Shown here: in pieces, positions 32,001 to 36,991 of the stretch | How the letters are laid out: every line of letters begins with the position of its first letter | Position numbering within the stretch: position 1 is the first letter of the stretch | Assembly (NCBI GenBank): GCA_020002185.1 | Contig: CM034533.1 | Coordinates: 46,431,195-46,495,194, forward strand | DNA from: Paraescarpia echinospica | Taxonomy: Eukaryota; Annelida; Polychaeta; Sabellida; Siboglinidae | DNA: 64,000 bases | Direction of reading: 5' to 3' | Notes under the pieces: generated by a model | Database searches by the model: none | The model's input: the letters and a program-made list of their open reading frames with translations, nothing else | What the model was told of the DNA's origin: nothing | Translations under genes and position numbers: made by a program

Positions 32001-32870
32001 AAACTGTCTTCGCTATTAGGACAAACTTAATCATAAAAAATGACATAATGTATTTCACGTTGTAGATATCAATGATTGTGCGGGTAATCCATGCAACATT
32101 CCAGACAACGGTATTTCATGTAAGGACATGGTGAATGACTACATGTGCACGTGTCATTCATGCAACTGTTCCAATATACAAAGGAGAAAGGACTGTTCCG
32201 TTGGTAAGTAGTATCCCGTTGTTATGTCATTAAAAAGTCAGTTTGTGTAAGTACGTATTACTCATGTTACTGCAGTTTCCAAATATTTTTGTAATGTTTG
32301 TTTTACATAAAAGAGACTTGTCACACCAACATGTAACACAATTAATTTAATTATGCAATACTAAAATACTACCTGTTGCGTGTCTATCTTATAGTTTTGT
32401 CGTAATCGGTTAGAGAGATGCTACATATTTGCTTGAAGCCGACGTTACTGGACGTTTAATTAAGATTAAACTCAGTGAGAAATAATTTCTCACTGAGTTT
32501 AATCTTAATTTAACTTCTCACAATGATAACGTCCCTTGGCTGCATGTATAGGCCCCTATGGTTGTAGATATGTGAAAGTATATAGAACATGTGTAAATAA
32601 TTGTTCGTTTTAAATAACTATATATTTTTCCTGCTCTGCGTGTTTGTAGATGCAAGTAGCGTTTGCAAAGCTACTAAAGACCCTCATCATGTGGACTCGT
32701 ATTACTTACCCCACCCGTACAGATGTCACAAGTACATCTGGTGCACCTCATCGCAGGGCTACGACAACAAGAACACACAATGTCTTGGTGCAGGACAGAA
32801 GTTCAACCCACACTACACTGATGACACGACTCTTTGCTCAGCCGATGTCCCCCAGTGCAATGAAGACTAA
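13451..32870 (+). CDS. Type II membrane SEA - Thr-rich - EGF/ChtBD2 array protein (multi-exon gene, 22 usable exons)
   Basis: Exon chain by splice signals and phase: 13451-13667, 16507-16536, 17228-17331, 18552-18619, 19389-19853, 20625-20738, 20971-21078, 21648-21755, 22411-22518, 22786-22893, 23505-23618, 25091-25228, 25333-25527, 25944-26057, 28563-28676, 29797-29931, 30123-30320, 30784-30897, 31210-31323, 31688-31801, 32066-32203, 32650-32870. The encoded order is cytoplasmic tail, one transmembrane helix, SEA domain, Thr-rich linker, then EGF-like and chitin-binding type 2 modules. All junctions from the linker onward are phase 1. Dropping one base in the Thr-rich exon and skipping dead exons gives one open frame of 1045 codons. 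By family knowledge SEA plus EGF plus Thr-rich regions belong to membrane mucins and adhesion proteins, and ChtBD2 binds chitin. I infer a cell-surface, sheddable, glycosylated chitin-binding protein. The start and the use of GC donors are uncertain; the gene may be an inactivated allele. Confidence 0.82.
14004..14039. repeat. (CAG)12 trinucleotide tract in intron 1
   Basis: Twelve uninterrupted CAG units followed by TAGCAGCC. It is intronic, so no polyglutamine is encoded. Confidence 0.95.
14455..15545 (+). pseudogene. L2/CR1-type LINE 3' fragment in intron 1
   Basis: Broken frames encode the C-terminal half of a non-LTR protein: [10 protein letters not shown], then [69 protein letters not shown] and WNTLPQAVR. 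These are the marker motifs of the L2-type RT connection and C-terminal regions. A stop follows TPVL and another follows GRRSF. An AT-rich 3' UTR ends in GGCGCTCTATAAATGC and ATAATAAATAA, the usual terminal signature of this family. It is 5'-truncated and old, inserted in the sense direction of the host gene. Confidence 0.85.
15546..16506. other. Rest of intron 1, nothing recognised
   Basis: A 133-codon open frame lies at 15862-16263 but has no recognisable domain and no clear splice sites. I regard it as random. Confidence 0.45.
16507..16536 (+). CDS. Exon 2: 30-nt micro-exon after the membrane helix
   Basis: Preceded by a pyrimidine-rich TTGTCCTTGCAG acceptor and followed by CAG|GTGAGG. 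It enters and leaves in phase 1 and encodes an Ala/Pro/Glu stretch ([11 protein letters not shown]). This fits a juxtamembrane spacer, and its phase matches exons 1 and 3 exactly. Confidence 0.68.
16827..17064. repeat. Long inverted repeat with TA/TG core in intron 2
   Basis: The left arm (16827-16880) and right arm (about 17012-17064) are reverse complements over about 53 bases with a few mismatches. They share CTAACAGTATCC, TGATAGGTGCAGTACT and TGCCACATATCACTTGCA. The arms enclose TA-TG-TA-CA-TA microsatellite tracts that are themselves self-complementary, so the whole 238 bases can fold into one long hairpin. It could be a MITE or a microsatellite-expanded foldback element. No clear target-site duplication is visible. 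Confidence 0.88.
17228..17331 (+). CDS. Exon 3: first half of SEA domain
   Basis: Acceptor CTACAG, phase 1 in. The translation begins [13 protein letters not shown] and contains [15 protein letters not shown]. This is the usual SEA opening: F-G-v-L, then a small loop and helix 1 of the form s-Y--L---lC. It ends at AAA|GTTGGT in phase 0; the donor is weak but is the only one that joins the SEA halves in frame. Confidence 0.75.
17520..17745 (-). other. Unassigned protein-like open frame in intron 3 (minus strand)
   Basis: The minus strand encodes about 65 residues with protein-like composition (for example [14 protein letters not shown] and [14 protein letters not shown]), preceded by an acceptor-like CTACAG and ending at a TAG. 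The family is not recognised. It could be a stray pseudo-exon of an unrelated gene or chance. Confidence 0.25.
17746..18551. other. Rest of intron 3
   Basis: AT-rich, nothing recognised. Direct repeats of a TCAGTNTCAATGCA-type motif lie just downstream in intron 4 (18620-18790). Confidence 0.45.
18552..18619 (+). CDS. Exon 4: middle of SEA domain
   Basis: Acceptor TTTCTTAG, phase 0 in. The exon ends in the frame ...SCRVNAF at AG|GTCAGT in phase 2. The C-R-V-x-x-F strand is the conserved stretch just before the SEA cleavage turn, and it reads directly into the next exon. Confidence 0.75.
18620..18790. repeat. Four short direct repeats at start of intron 4
   Basis: A motif like GTCGTGTGAACGCYTTCAGGTCAGT, overlapping the exon 4 donor, recurs with variation at about 18601, 18645, 18715 and 18750. 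The exon 4 splice junction has therefore been duplicated several times into the intron. Confidence 0.6.
18791..19388. other. Rest of intron 4, nothing recognised
   Basis: AT-rich with a T-rich run near 19139-19160. No gene or repeat named. Confidence 0.45.
19389..19853 (+). CDS. Exon 5: end of SEA domain and Thr-rich mucin-like linker (frameshifted)
   Basis: Acceptor TTTTTCTAG, phase 2 in. The codon completed across the junction gives [17 protein letters not shown] matches the SEA autoproteolysis consensus G-S-V-V-V, with cleavage expected between Gly and Ser. Helix 2 follows ([16 protein letters not shown]), then about 85 codons dominated by ACC/ACA threonine, a likely O-glycosylated region. 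In this sequence the Thr frame breaks near 19715-19730 into an Asn/His frame. A +1-base view restores a Thr/Pro frame up to TTTPVPSS and gives the phase-1 exit (CAG|GTATGT) that the next exon needs. Confidence 0.8.
19854..20624. other. Intron 5, nothing recognised
   Basis: AT-rich intron; no additional exon with symmetric phase found. Confidence 0.5.
20625..20738 (+). CDS. Exon 6: EGF-like module 1
   Basis: Acceptor TATTTTAG, donor ACAG|GTTCGT, 114 nt, phase 1-1. It encodes a six-cysteine EGF-like module (KCTATTC, NGGTC, CDC, YFTGAKC). It belongs to the EKC subfamily shared with modules 2-6 and 15. Confidence 0.85.
20971..21078 (+). CDS. Exon 7: EGF-like module 2
   Basis: Acceptor CCGAACAG, donor ACAG|GTACGT, 108 nt, phase 1-1. 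Six cysteines, with [14 protein letters not shown] as the C-terminal half. Nearly identical to modules 4 and 6. Confidence 0.87.
21083..21166. repeat. (ACAG)n/(GGAC)n tract in intron after EGF 2
   Basis: Short tetranucleotide tract with the same composition as the much longer one at 21768-22148, which lies in the equivalent intron after EGF 4. Confidence 0.9.
21265..21372 (+). pseudogene. Dead EGF exon (module 3)
   Basis: Good acceptor (AAAACAG) and open frame, but the first EGF cysteine is Ser (EQST for EQCT), the conserved NGG is NGR, and the donor GT/GC is TC (ACAG|TCATGT). The near-twin exon at 22411-22518 keeps all of these. The exon is symmetric (1-1), so skipping it leaves the reading frame intact. 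Confidence 0.78.
21648..21755 (+). CDS. Exon 8: EGF-like module 4
   Basis: Acceptor CCGAACAG, donor ACAG|GTACGT, 108 nt, phase 1-1, six cysteines. Its protein differs from module 6 at very few positions, in keeping with recent duplication of the module 3-4 block. Confidence 0.88.
21768..22148. repeat. (GGAC)n tetranucleotide satellite, about 380 bp
   Basis: Imperfect GGAC/GACA/GGCG repeats between the two copies of the EGF 3-4 / 5-6 block. Open frames of Arg-Thr-Asp-Gly and Arg-Pro-Ser-Val on both strands are repeat artefacts. Confidence 0.97.
22411..22518 (+). CDS. Exon 9: EGF-like module 5 (GC donor)
   Basis: Acceptor AAAACAG, 108 nt, phase 1 in. Six cysteines (QCTVNTC, NGGTC, CDC, FTEAKC). 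The donor reads ACAG|GCATGT. A GC-AG intron is possible, but the +2 change could also mark the first step of decay seen further along in its twin, module 3. Confidence 0.65.
22786..22893 (+). CDS. Exon 10: EGF-like module 6
   Basis: Acceptor CCGAACAG, donor ACAG|GTTGGC, 108 nt, phase 1-1, six cysteines. Same subfamily as modules 2 and 4. Confidence 0.85.
22960..23245. repeat. (CCA)n/(CAC)n trinucleotide-rich tract
   Basis: Imperfect ACC/CAC repeats in the intron after module 6. In the host direction it would read as Thr or His runs similar to the linker, but it lacks splice signals and I treat it as simple repeat. Confidence 0.93.
23505..23618 (+). CDS. Exon 11: EGF-like module 7 (EVI-C type)
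   Basis: Acceptor TTGTTTCCAG, donor AGAA|GTAAGG, 114 nt, phase 1-1. Six cysteines; starts [16 protein letters not shown] and ends GARCER. It belongs to the EVI-C subfamily with modules 12 and 16. Confidence 0.87.
23787..24011 (+). mobile_element. Non-LTR retrotransposon 3' fragment in intron
   Basis: An open frame of 75 codons encodes the C-terminal tail of an RTE-like reverse transcriptase: [35 protein letters not shown], then DRAAYR and a stop. An AAG-rich tail follows directly. The frame is intact although short, so it is a young 5'-truncated insertion, in the same direction as the host gene. Confidence 0.85.
24272..24477 (-). mobile_element. CR1 3'-end fragment inserted in or beside an EGF exon
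   Basis: Matches the 3' end of the CR1 at 36903-41500, from the terminal TTGCCACCCAGAG...TCTAGATGG hairpin to the CCTTTGTGA segment. It is about 200 bp, 5'-truncated, antisense to the host gene. Confidence 0.8.
24478..24517 (+). pseudogene. Remnant of an EGF exon truncated by CR1
   Basis: The last part of an EGF-like module ([14 protein letters not shown]) with a good phase-1 donor (GCG|GTGAGC) starts exactly where CR1 homology ends. The N-terminal half is absent, so the module cannot be used. Confidence 0.5.
24518..25090. other. Intron, nothing recognised
   Basis: AT-rich; possible old repeat around 24600-24960 but no named family. Confidence 0.4.
25091..25228 (+). CDS. Exon 12: eight-cysteine EGF variant, module 8
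   Basis: Acceptor TGCTTGTAG, donor ATCG|GTGAGT, 138 nt, phase 1-1. Starts [17 protein letters not shown] and continues CVCLTCGC before a final TC. There are eight cysteines instead of six, with an inserted C-x-C-x2-C-x-C cluster. The same design occurs in modules 13 and 17, each directly before a ChtBD2 exon. Confidence 0.85.
25333..25527 (+). CDS. Exon 13: ChtBD2/CBM14-like module 1
   Basis: Acceptor ATATTGCAG, donor GTGG|GTGAGT, 195 nt, phase 1-1. The core [11 protein letters not shown] matches the peritrophin-A signature (P-DC-KY--C). Only four of the six usual cysteines are present (C1, C2, C3 and C5-like); the positions equivalent to C4 and C6 are lost. Carbohydrate binding is therefore uncertain. 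Confidence 0.78.
25728..25782 (+). repeat. LINE/SINE 3'-tail signature
   Basis: GATTACAGCGCTATATAAATATCG followed by TTATTATTATTAAT is the common 3' end of L2-like LINEs and their partner SINEs. The body of the element upstream is not recognised. Confidence 0.5.
25944..26057 (+). CDS. Exon 14: EGF-like module 9 (GC donor)
   Basis: Acceptor GTTACAG, 114 nt, phase 1 in. Six cysteines ([23 protein letters not shown]). The donor is AATG|GCAAGT, the preferred form of a GC-AG donor (GCAAGT), so the exon is probably functional. Module 14 is its counterpart in the second block and has GTATGA. Confidence 0.75.
26299..26421 (+). pseudogene. Dead EGF exon (module 10)
   Basis: Acceptor ATAGCAG, donor ACAG|GTATTG, length 123, still symmetric phase 1-1. 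The EGF core CRNGGTC...FTCPDGYIG is clear, but a TGA falls four codons after the acceptor codon, the leading cysteine is gone, and the last cysteine has become Arg (GAMRETG). Confidence 0.75.
26617..26730 (+). pseudogene. Dead EGF exon (module 11, EKC type)
   Basis: Acceptor TTTAAG, donor ACTG|GTACGT, 114 nt, phase 1-1. Reads [16 protein letters not shown] and CSCPNNFTG, but then a run of nine T replaces GAKCE and brings a TAA in frame, removing the last cysteine. Module 15 is its live counterpart in the second block. Confidence 0.78.
26912..26971. repeat. GC-rich 19-bp inverted repeat (hairpin)
   Basis: Arms 26912-26930 and 26953-26971 are reverse complements with one mismatch (TACTCCGCCATCGTC core), with a 22-nt loop. 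It stands out against the AT-rich intron. Confidence 0.8.
27057..28260 (+). pseudogene. Degenerate LINE reverse transcriptase
   Basis: Translating with frameshifts gives [49 protein letters not shown] (motif A), [36 protein letters not shown] and finally [13 protein letters not shown] then a stop. The order matches the fingers, palm and C-terminus of a non-LTR reverse transcriptase. Motif B, the catalytic YADD box and most of the palm are deleted. It lies in an intron of the host gene in sense orientation. Confidence 0.82.
28563..28676 (+). CDS. Exon 15: EGF-like module 12 (EVI-C type)
   Basis: Acceptor TTTTGTCAG, donor ACAG|GTATGT, 114 nt, phase 1-1. Six cysteines ([24 protein letters not shown]). 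Closest to module 16. Confidence 0.87.
29200..29372 (+). repeat. Probable LINE 3' end with (ATCTTGA)n tail
   Basis: The sequence ends GTCAAATAAATGGAATCTTGAATCTTGAATC: a poly(A)-signal-like AATAAA followed by a short heptamer repeat, the 3'-tail form of several non-LTR elements. No coding part is left. Confidence 0.5.
29797..29931 (+). CDS. Exon 16: eight-cysteine EGF variant, module 13
   Basis: Acceptor GTTTATAG, donor ATTG|GTAAGT, 135 nt, phase 1-1. [16 protein letters not shown] followed by CVCRTCGC and a final TC: eight cysteines. Highly similar to module 8. Confidence 0.87.
30123..30320 (+). CDS. Exon 17: ChtBD2/CBM14-like module 2
   Basis: Acceptor TGACAACAG, donor TGTAG|GTTAGT, 198 nt, phase 1-1. 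Core [11 protein letters not shown]; four cysteines as in module 1, so the loss of two cysteines predates the block duplication. Confidence 0.8.
30784..30897 (+). CDS. Exon 18: EGF-like module 14
   Basis: Acceptor GTTACAG, donor ACGG|GTATGA, 114 nt, phase 1-1. Six cysteines ([22 protein letters not shown]). Counterpart of module 9. Confidence 0.87.
30949..30979. repeat. Perfect 13-bp hairpin in intron
   Basis: GTTCTTGTCGCAG at 30949-30961 and CTGCGACAAGAAC at 30967-30979 are perfect reverse complements around a five-base CACTT loop, 51 bp after the module 14 donor. Confidence 0.9.
31210..31323 (+). CDS. Exon 19: EGF-like module 15 (EKC type)
   Basis: Acceptor TAATTCAG, donor ACTG|GTATGT, 114 nt, phase 1-1. 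Six cysteines ([24 protein letters not shown]). It strongly resembles modules 1-6 and is the live counterpart of dead module 11. Confidence 0.87.
31688..31801 (+). CDS. Exon 20: EGF-like module 16 (EVI-C type)
   Basis: Acceptor GTTTTCAG, donor ACAG|GTGAGT, 114 nt, phase 1-1. [28 protein letters not shown]. Confidence 0.88.
32066..32203 (+). CDS. Exon 21: eight-cysteine EGF variant, module 17 (DIND start)
   Basis: Acceptor CGTTGTAG, donor GTTG|GTAAGT, 138 nt, phase 1-1. Begins [10 protein letters not shown], which looks like a calcium-binding EGF start, and has the CTCHSCNC cluster and a final DC, eight cysteines in all. It precedes the last ChtBD2 exon. Confidence 0.85.
32458..32510. repeat. 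53-bp perfect palindrome in last intron
   Basis: Every base from 32458 to 32483 pairs with 32485-32510 around a single central A at 32484. Pairing resumes beyond one mismatch to 32454/32514. Confidence 0.95.
32650..32870 (+). CDS. Exon 22: terminal ChtBD2/CBM14 module 3 and stop
   Basis: Acceptor TGTTTGTAG, phase 1 in, ends at TAA. The module has all six cysteines of ChtBD2 with spacing 19-5-12-17-6 between them (CKATKD..., [18 protein letters not shown]) and the aromatic residues usually involved in chitin binding. Only four residues follow the last cysteine pair, so the protein ends with this domain. Confidence 0.85.
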
Positions 32871-34075
32871 CTGTTTCACGGCAACATAGCATTCCTTCGG
32901 GGACAGATGAACCTCTACTGATGAGAAACTGGGTCGAGAAACCCTTTCTATGCACATGCATGAGATTGAACACATGTATAAACGCACTTTCATAACTTAG
33001 CTCGCTGTCATGTTATTGAGAAGGGTCATCTTTGCGGTTTTGACGCAGGTCCGAATGAGTATTGTATTTTGAATATGCATCTAGCGTTTCGTTTTATGTT
33101 GGTGTGATTTATTCCTTGGTATACTTCACTTGTAGTACAGAGTTATATTCCACAACTCAATACTGTGAATACACTGTTGGTTATGATGCAATCCGTAGCA
33201 CGACATGGTTATATTATATAAAATGTGTATCGTTGCATAGGCATTGATGTTGGTTCTGCTCCGTTTAAGTGATTTTGCCTCTTGTTCAAAGCCTGGCATA
33301 ATTGTACTGACATATCGTCGGCGTCCAGTCTCAAACAGCTCATCAGCCGGTGAATAGGCCATGAACCAGACCCCTTTCAAGAGCAATTCAGCTTTATTAT
33401 AGATATGCGTTACTAATCTTCGATATCAATATTGCACCCACGATATGGTAACATTTATTGTGTAGTTGCTCTAGATATTTGCATGGTCAGCCGTGTGTGA
33501 TAATGAGTATCACGTATGAATATATACAATACTGAATTGGAGTATTACTGAAAATCCTACATTTGTCAGAAGGATGTAAAGGCATCATCAAATAGTATAT
33601 CCAATAGGGACTTTAGCAACGTGTCTAATAATAAACAGCAACATAAAATACACATGTTATGTGCATTTAATGTATATAATGTTATATATAGTGCGCGCGG
33701 CAGCTAATTCATACTGCTGTTTAAAATGTTGCCATTTTGTTGTATCCGTTATTCTGGTGTATTGTGTGCCAATGGAAATAAAAGATCCCATATTACACTT
33801 GGTAATGAAAAGACTCACAGGGCCAGTGGTCTCGATCTACAAAACACACACACGGCGACAAATTTGCCTTCATCCCGTTTCCTACACACATTAGTAATAT
33901 TCGTGATGGTGATTAGGGATATGTATATATATAGTACCGCTTTCGGACGGGAAATCCAGCTTTTTATTGTCGGTCCCGCTTTCCCGCTTTTCTGTGAAAA
34001 TGTCCCGCTTTTTTGTACATTTCGACTCCGAAAAAAATCGACGATAAACTTTATTTATTTATAGTGCGCTGCTAG
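32871..34075. other. 3' UTR and flank of the membrane-protein gene
   Basis: AATAAA-like signals occur at about 33629 and 33777, either of which could serve polyadenylation. A minus-strand frame at 33126-33386 (with PADELFETGRRRYV) looks somewhat protein-like but is not recognised. Confidence 0.4.
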
Positions 34076-34360
34076 TTGTATGAAAGTATCTGTGGTCGCG
34101 AACGAACGTTTTTCCCGCGCGCGCGAACACGTGACTTCGCTCTCGGCGGTTGACGGAAACGTCATTCAAGATGGCGAAGCGGCTAAGTGGGGTGGAATAT
34201 GTCGAGAATGCGAAGAAGAGACGAACACTATATGTTCTATTGATTATAGCAACGTAACCAACACACTACACGTGAAATCATTGTTAATAATAGTTATTTT
34301 GGGGATGACGGGGACTAGTTTACGTAATCATTATCATCTGATATTGGAATAATTAAAACA
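34076..34360 (+). other. GC-richer segment with a short ATG frame
   Basis: A CGCG-containing patch precedes AAGATGGCG at about 34168, a Kozak-like start giving a short basic peptide of 28 codons. It could be a 5' exon or a fragment of a repeat. The family is not recognised. Confidence 0.25.
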
Positions 34361-35480
34361 AACAGGTTACAGCCTTAATTGGCTTCGCTGTCAACCTGGA
34401 ATTGTATATCGTTGTGTTCAATTACGAATGGGTGCGGTGTAAAGTGGAACAGTGATGACTGCGCAGCAGACTTCCAGTGCAGTTCGAAGCTTCTACGTTG
34501 TGCCAAGTCGGCGACCTACAGATACAATCAGGGACACTGCAGCAAGTGACTGCACCTGTGATAGCTGTTTGATAGTTAGTGTATCGCAATATAAGGCCAA
34601 CAATTTGTCACAATGAGTCCTATGTAAATTTAATAACATTAATATTGGATGATAAATGTTCAAATTAGTAGTCTTGCGGAAGAAAAAAAACATGTGGTTA
34701 AGCCAAATTTCAGCAATGGTATAACACCTAAGTAGAATAACATAATATGAAACACATATGTCAGACGTTTCGGGGTGGAATGAAATTAAACTAGAACACC
34801 ATACTCCCTTATAACATTTGCCTTAACTATTTGTTCAATATTGCTGTCTTTTCAGATTTAATCAGACTATTAATCTGGAAGCGCTACTTCAACTTTCAGT
34901 TGTGGATATTCAAACTAACAAACTTGCCAAAAAATGACAGAAATCATCCTACGTTTTGAGTAACGTCGAAAACGTCGTCATATTTCATGAGGTAATTAAC
35001 TGGTGGTGCTACGCCACATAGGCTGTAATAGTAAGACACTATGGAGTTTCACATTGACATTTATGAACTGTGACAGCTCAATATATCAAATTAGTTTTAA
35101 AATATGGAAATAGGTAGTTACTTTCTTTACTTTCTTAAAGACATTAAAATTGCCTTTGTAATGAACTAACAAAGGCAATAATGACGAGAACGGAGATAAA
35201 TAATTTTTAAAACCAGACGTCCTTGCCACTATATATCAGCGCCTGCCACGGTCAGCGTCTAAGCCAAGGGAGAACAACATATCGAAATAAGCGCAGCCTG
35301 TCTACTCAAAAAGGTAAACTGTTGGTATATCCATGCAGTAATCAACAGCTGATGTCCACAGCTGTAGAAACAAATCTTTATATACTAGGCACGATCGGTA
35401 AATATGAATGTATCAGGCATGGGAAAATTAACTTGACAAGTGAAATAGTTAAATTACAAAGAGCTTGGAAAATGTCCCAA
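34361..35480. other. Intergenic stretch, nothing recognised
   Basis: AT-rich with no named repeat or gene. Short complementary words (ATTGCCTTTGTAATGAACTAACAAAGGCAAT, about 35150-35180) form a small hairpin. Confidence 0.45.
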
Positions 35481-35660
35481 TTAAATTAAATTAATATCGT
35501 ATATTTATCAAATCAATTAACTAAAATTAACCTATATTCGTCTGAATTCAATTGACAATTAACATTAACTCAGTTAACAATTAACTTCACTTAACTTAAA
35601 ATTAACTTCAATTAAAGTATTAATTTGCTGTAACTCATTAAACAGTTAACTTTCTGTTGT
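35480..35660. repeat. TTAAC/AATTAA-rich tract, left
   Basis: Dense AATTAAC and TTAACT words. Roughly the reverse complement in style of 36225-36425, where AGTTAA and AAATTAA words dominate, so the pair could be ends of one element. Confidence 0.5.
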
Positions 35661-36224
35661 AACAAAAACCAGGAGAAAACATAGCAATTCATTGATTTGA
35701 CAGTGATACACATTTCAGTGTTTCCTAAGAACATAAAACCATAATTATACATGGTTCCATACGTACTGTAAATACGATTAATTCATCAGGCTATTGTTAA
35801 CCAGTGTTCACTGTCTGGTCGATATCATTTATTACATTCTATGAACATGAGCATTCCAAACGCTACAGTTGTCATTTAATCAGTATCCTTCAGCATTGGA
35901 CACCTTTGCAGCTAGTGCCAGCTACACTAAACAGCTCCAGACTCCAGATGTCTTTTGTAATGCATGCTCTTCGATCTGTGATTAATAAACGTCAATACCC
36001 TTCATAACACAGTACACTGTCAGGTGGACCCACTGCCACATTCCCAGTGGAGCTTATCCACAGATTGACACTGACTGGACAGTGAAACTATTCAAACAAT
36101 TGTCTGTGCCGGTAAATTTATTTGATATCAATTGAGTGATATTTGATCACTGTGCACAACGATATTTAAATTCTAACTGCTGTTACTATCACCACACTTC
36201 AACGGCAAAGGAATGCATATAATA

Positions 36225-36425
36225 ATGCCAAATTAAACAAAGTTAAATGAAAGTTAATTGAGATTTTGTCAATTAAATTAAATTAATCTTTTTCAAGAAA
36301 AGTTAATGTACTAAATAAAGTAATTTGTGTATTTTTAGAAAGTTAATGAATTAAATTAAATTAAATTTACTTAATTAATTGAATTAGCAAATTAACAACA
36401 AACAATATAATTAACCGATGTCTGG
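36225..36425. repeat. AGTTAA/AATTAA-rich tract, right
   Basis: Counterpart of 35480-35660 in the opposite orientation. The intervening 560 bp hold no recognisable transposase. Confidence 0.5.
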
Positions 36426-36902
36426 AATGTAAGACTTTGCAACAATTCTCCATTCCCACATCCAGACGTGGACATGACATAATAAATACTATTATTAATT
36501 ACAATAATAACAATAACATGTTTTTTTAATACCGTCAAATCAGGGTTACTTCCCCGTTCACGGATGTGGATAAATACATTACATACTAAATAGCTTCAAA
36601 TTAATTGAGGTAAAACTTCAACCTACCTTCACTGCTGTGTCGTCGTATTCCCCGTCATCGTAACAATGATCGGATCGTGTGTCACTCCGCACTCTTCCAT
36701 ACCCCGTCATGGTGCTACGTCGCCAGGCAGTGAAGGGATCACAACATCGACATGCTTATATTACATACTATTTACTACGTACCCGAAGAACGAGTCGTGA
36801 TCGGAGCCACGTGACTGACGGCCGACCACTCGTAGTCGAGATGGTGAAGGTGCATTGCATGGTCGCTCACGCGTGACCGTTACTGTCAAAAGCTTTAACA
36901 AG
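36426..36902. other. Intergenic stretch before the CR1 3' end
   Basis: No gene recognised; somewhat GC-richer around 36660-36880. Confidence 0.4.
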
Positions 36903-36991
36903 ATTTAACAAGATTGCCATCCAGAGAATTAACTCTAGATGGCAGGTGGACAAGGAAGCCCTTTGGCTTATCGAGAGTCCAACCCTTTTAT

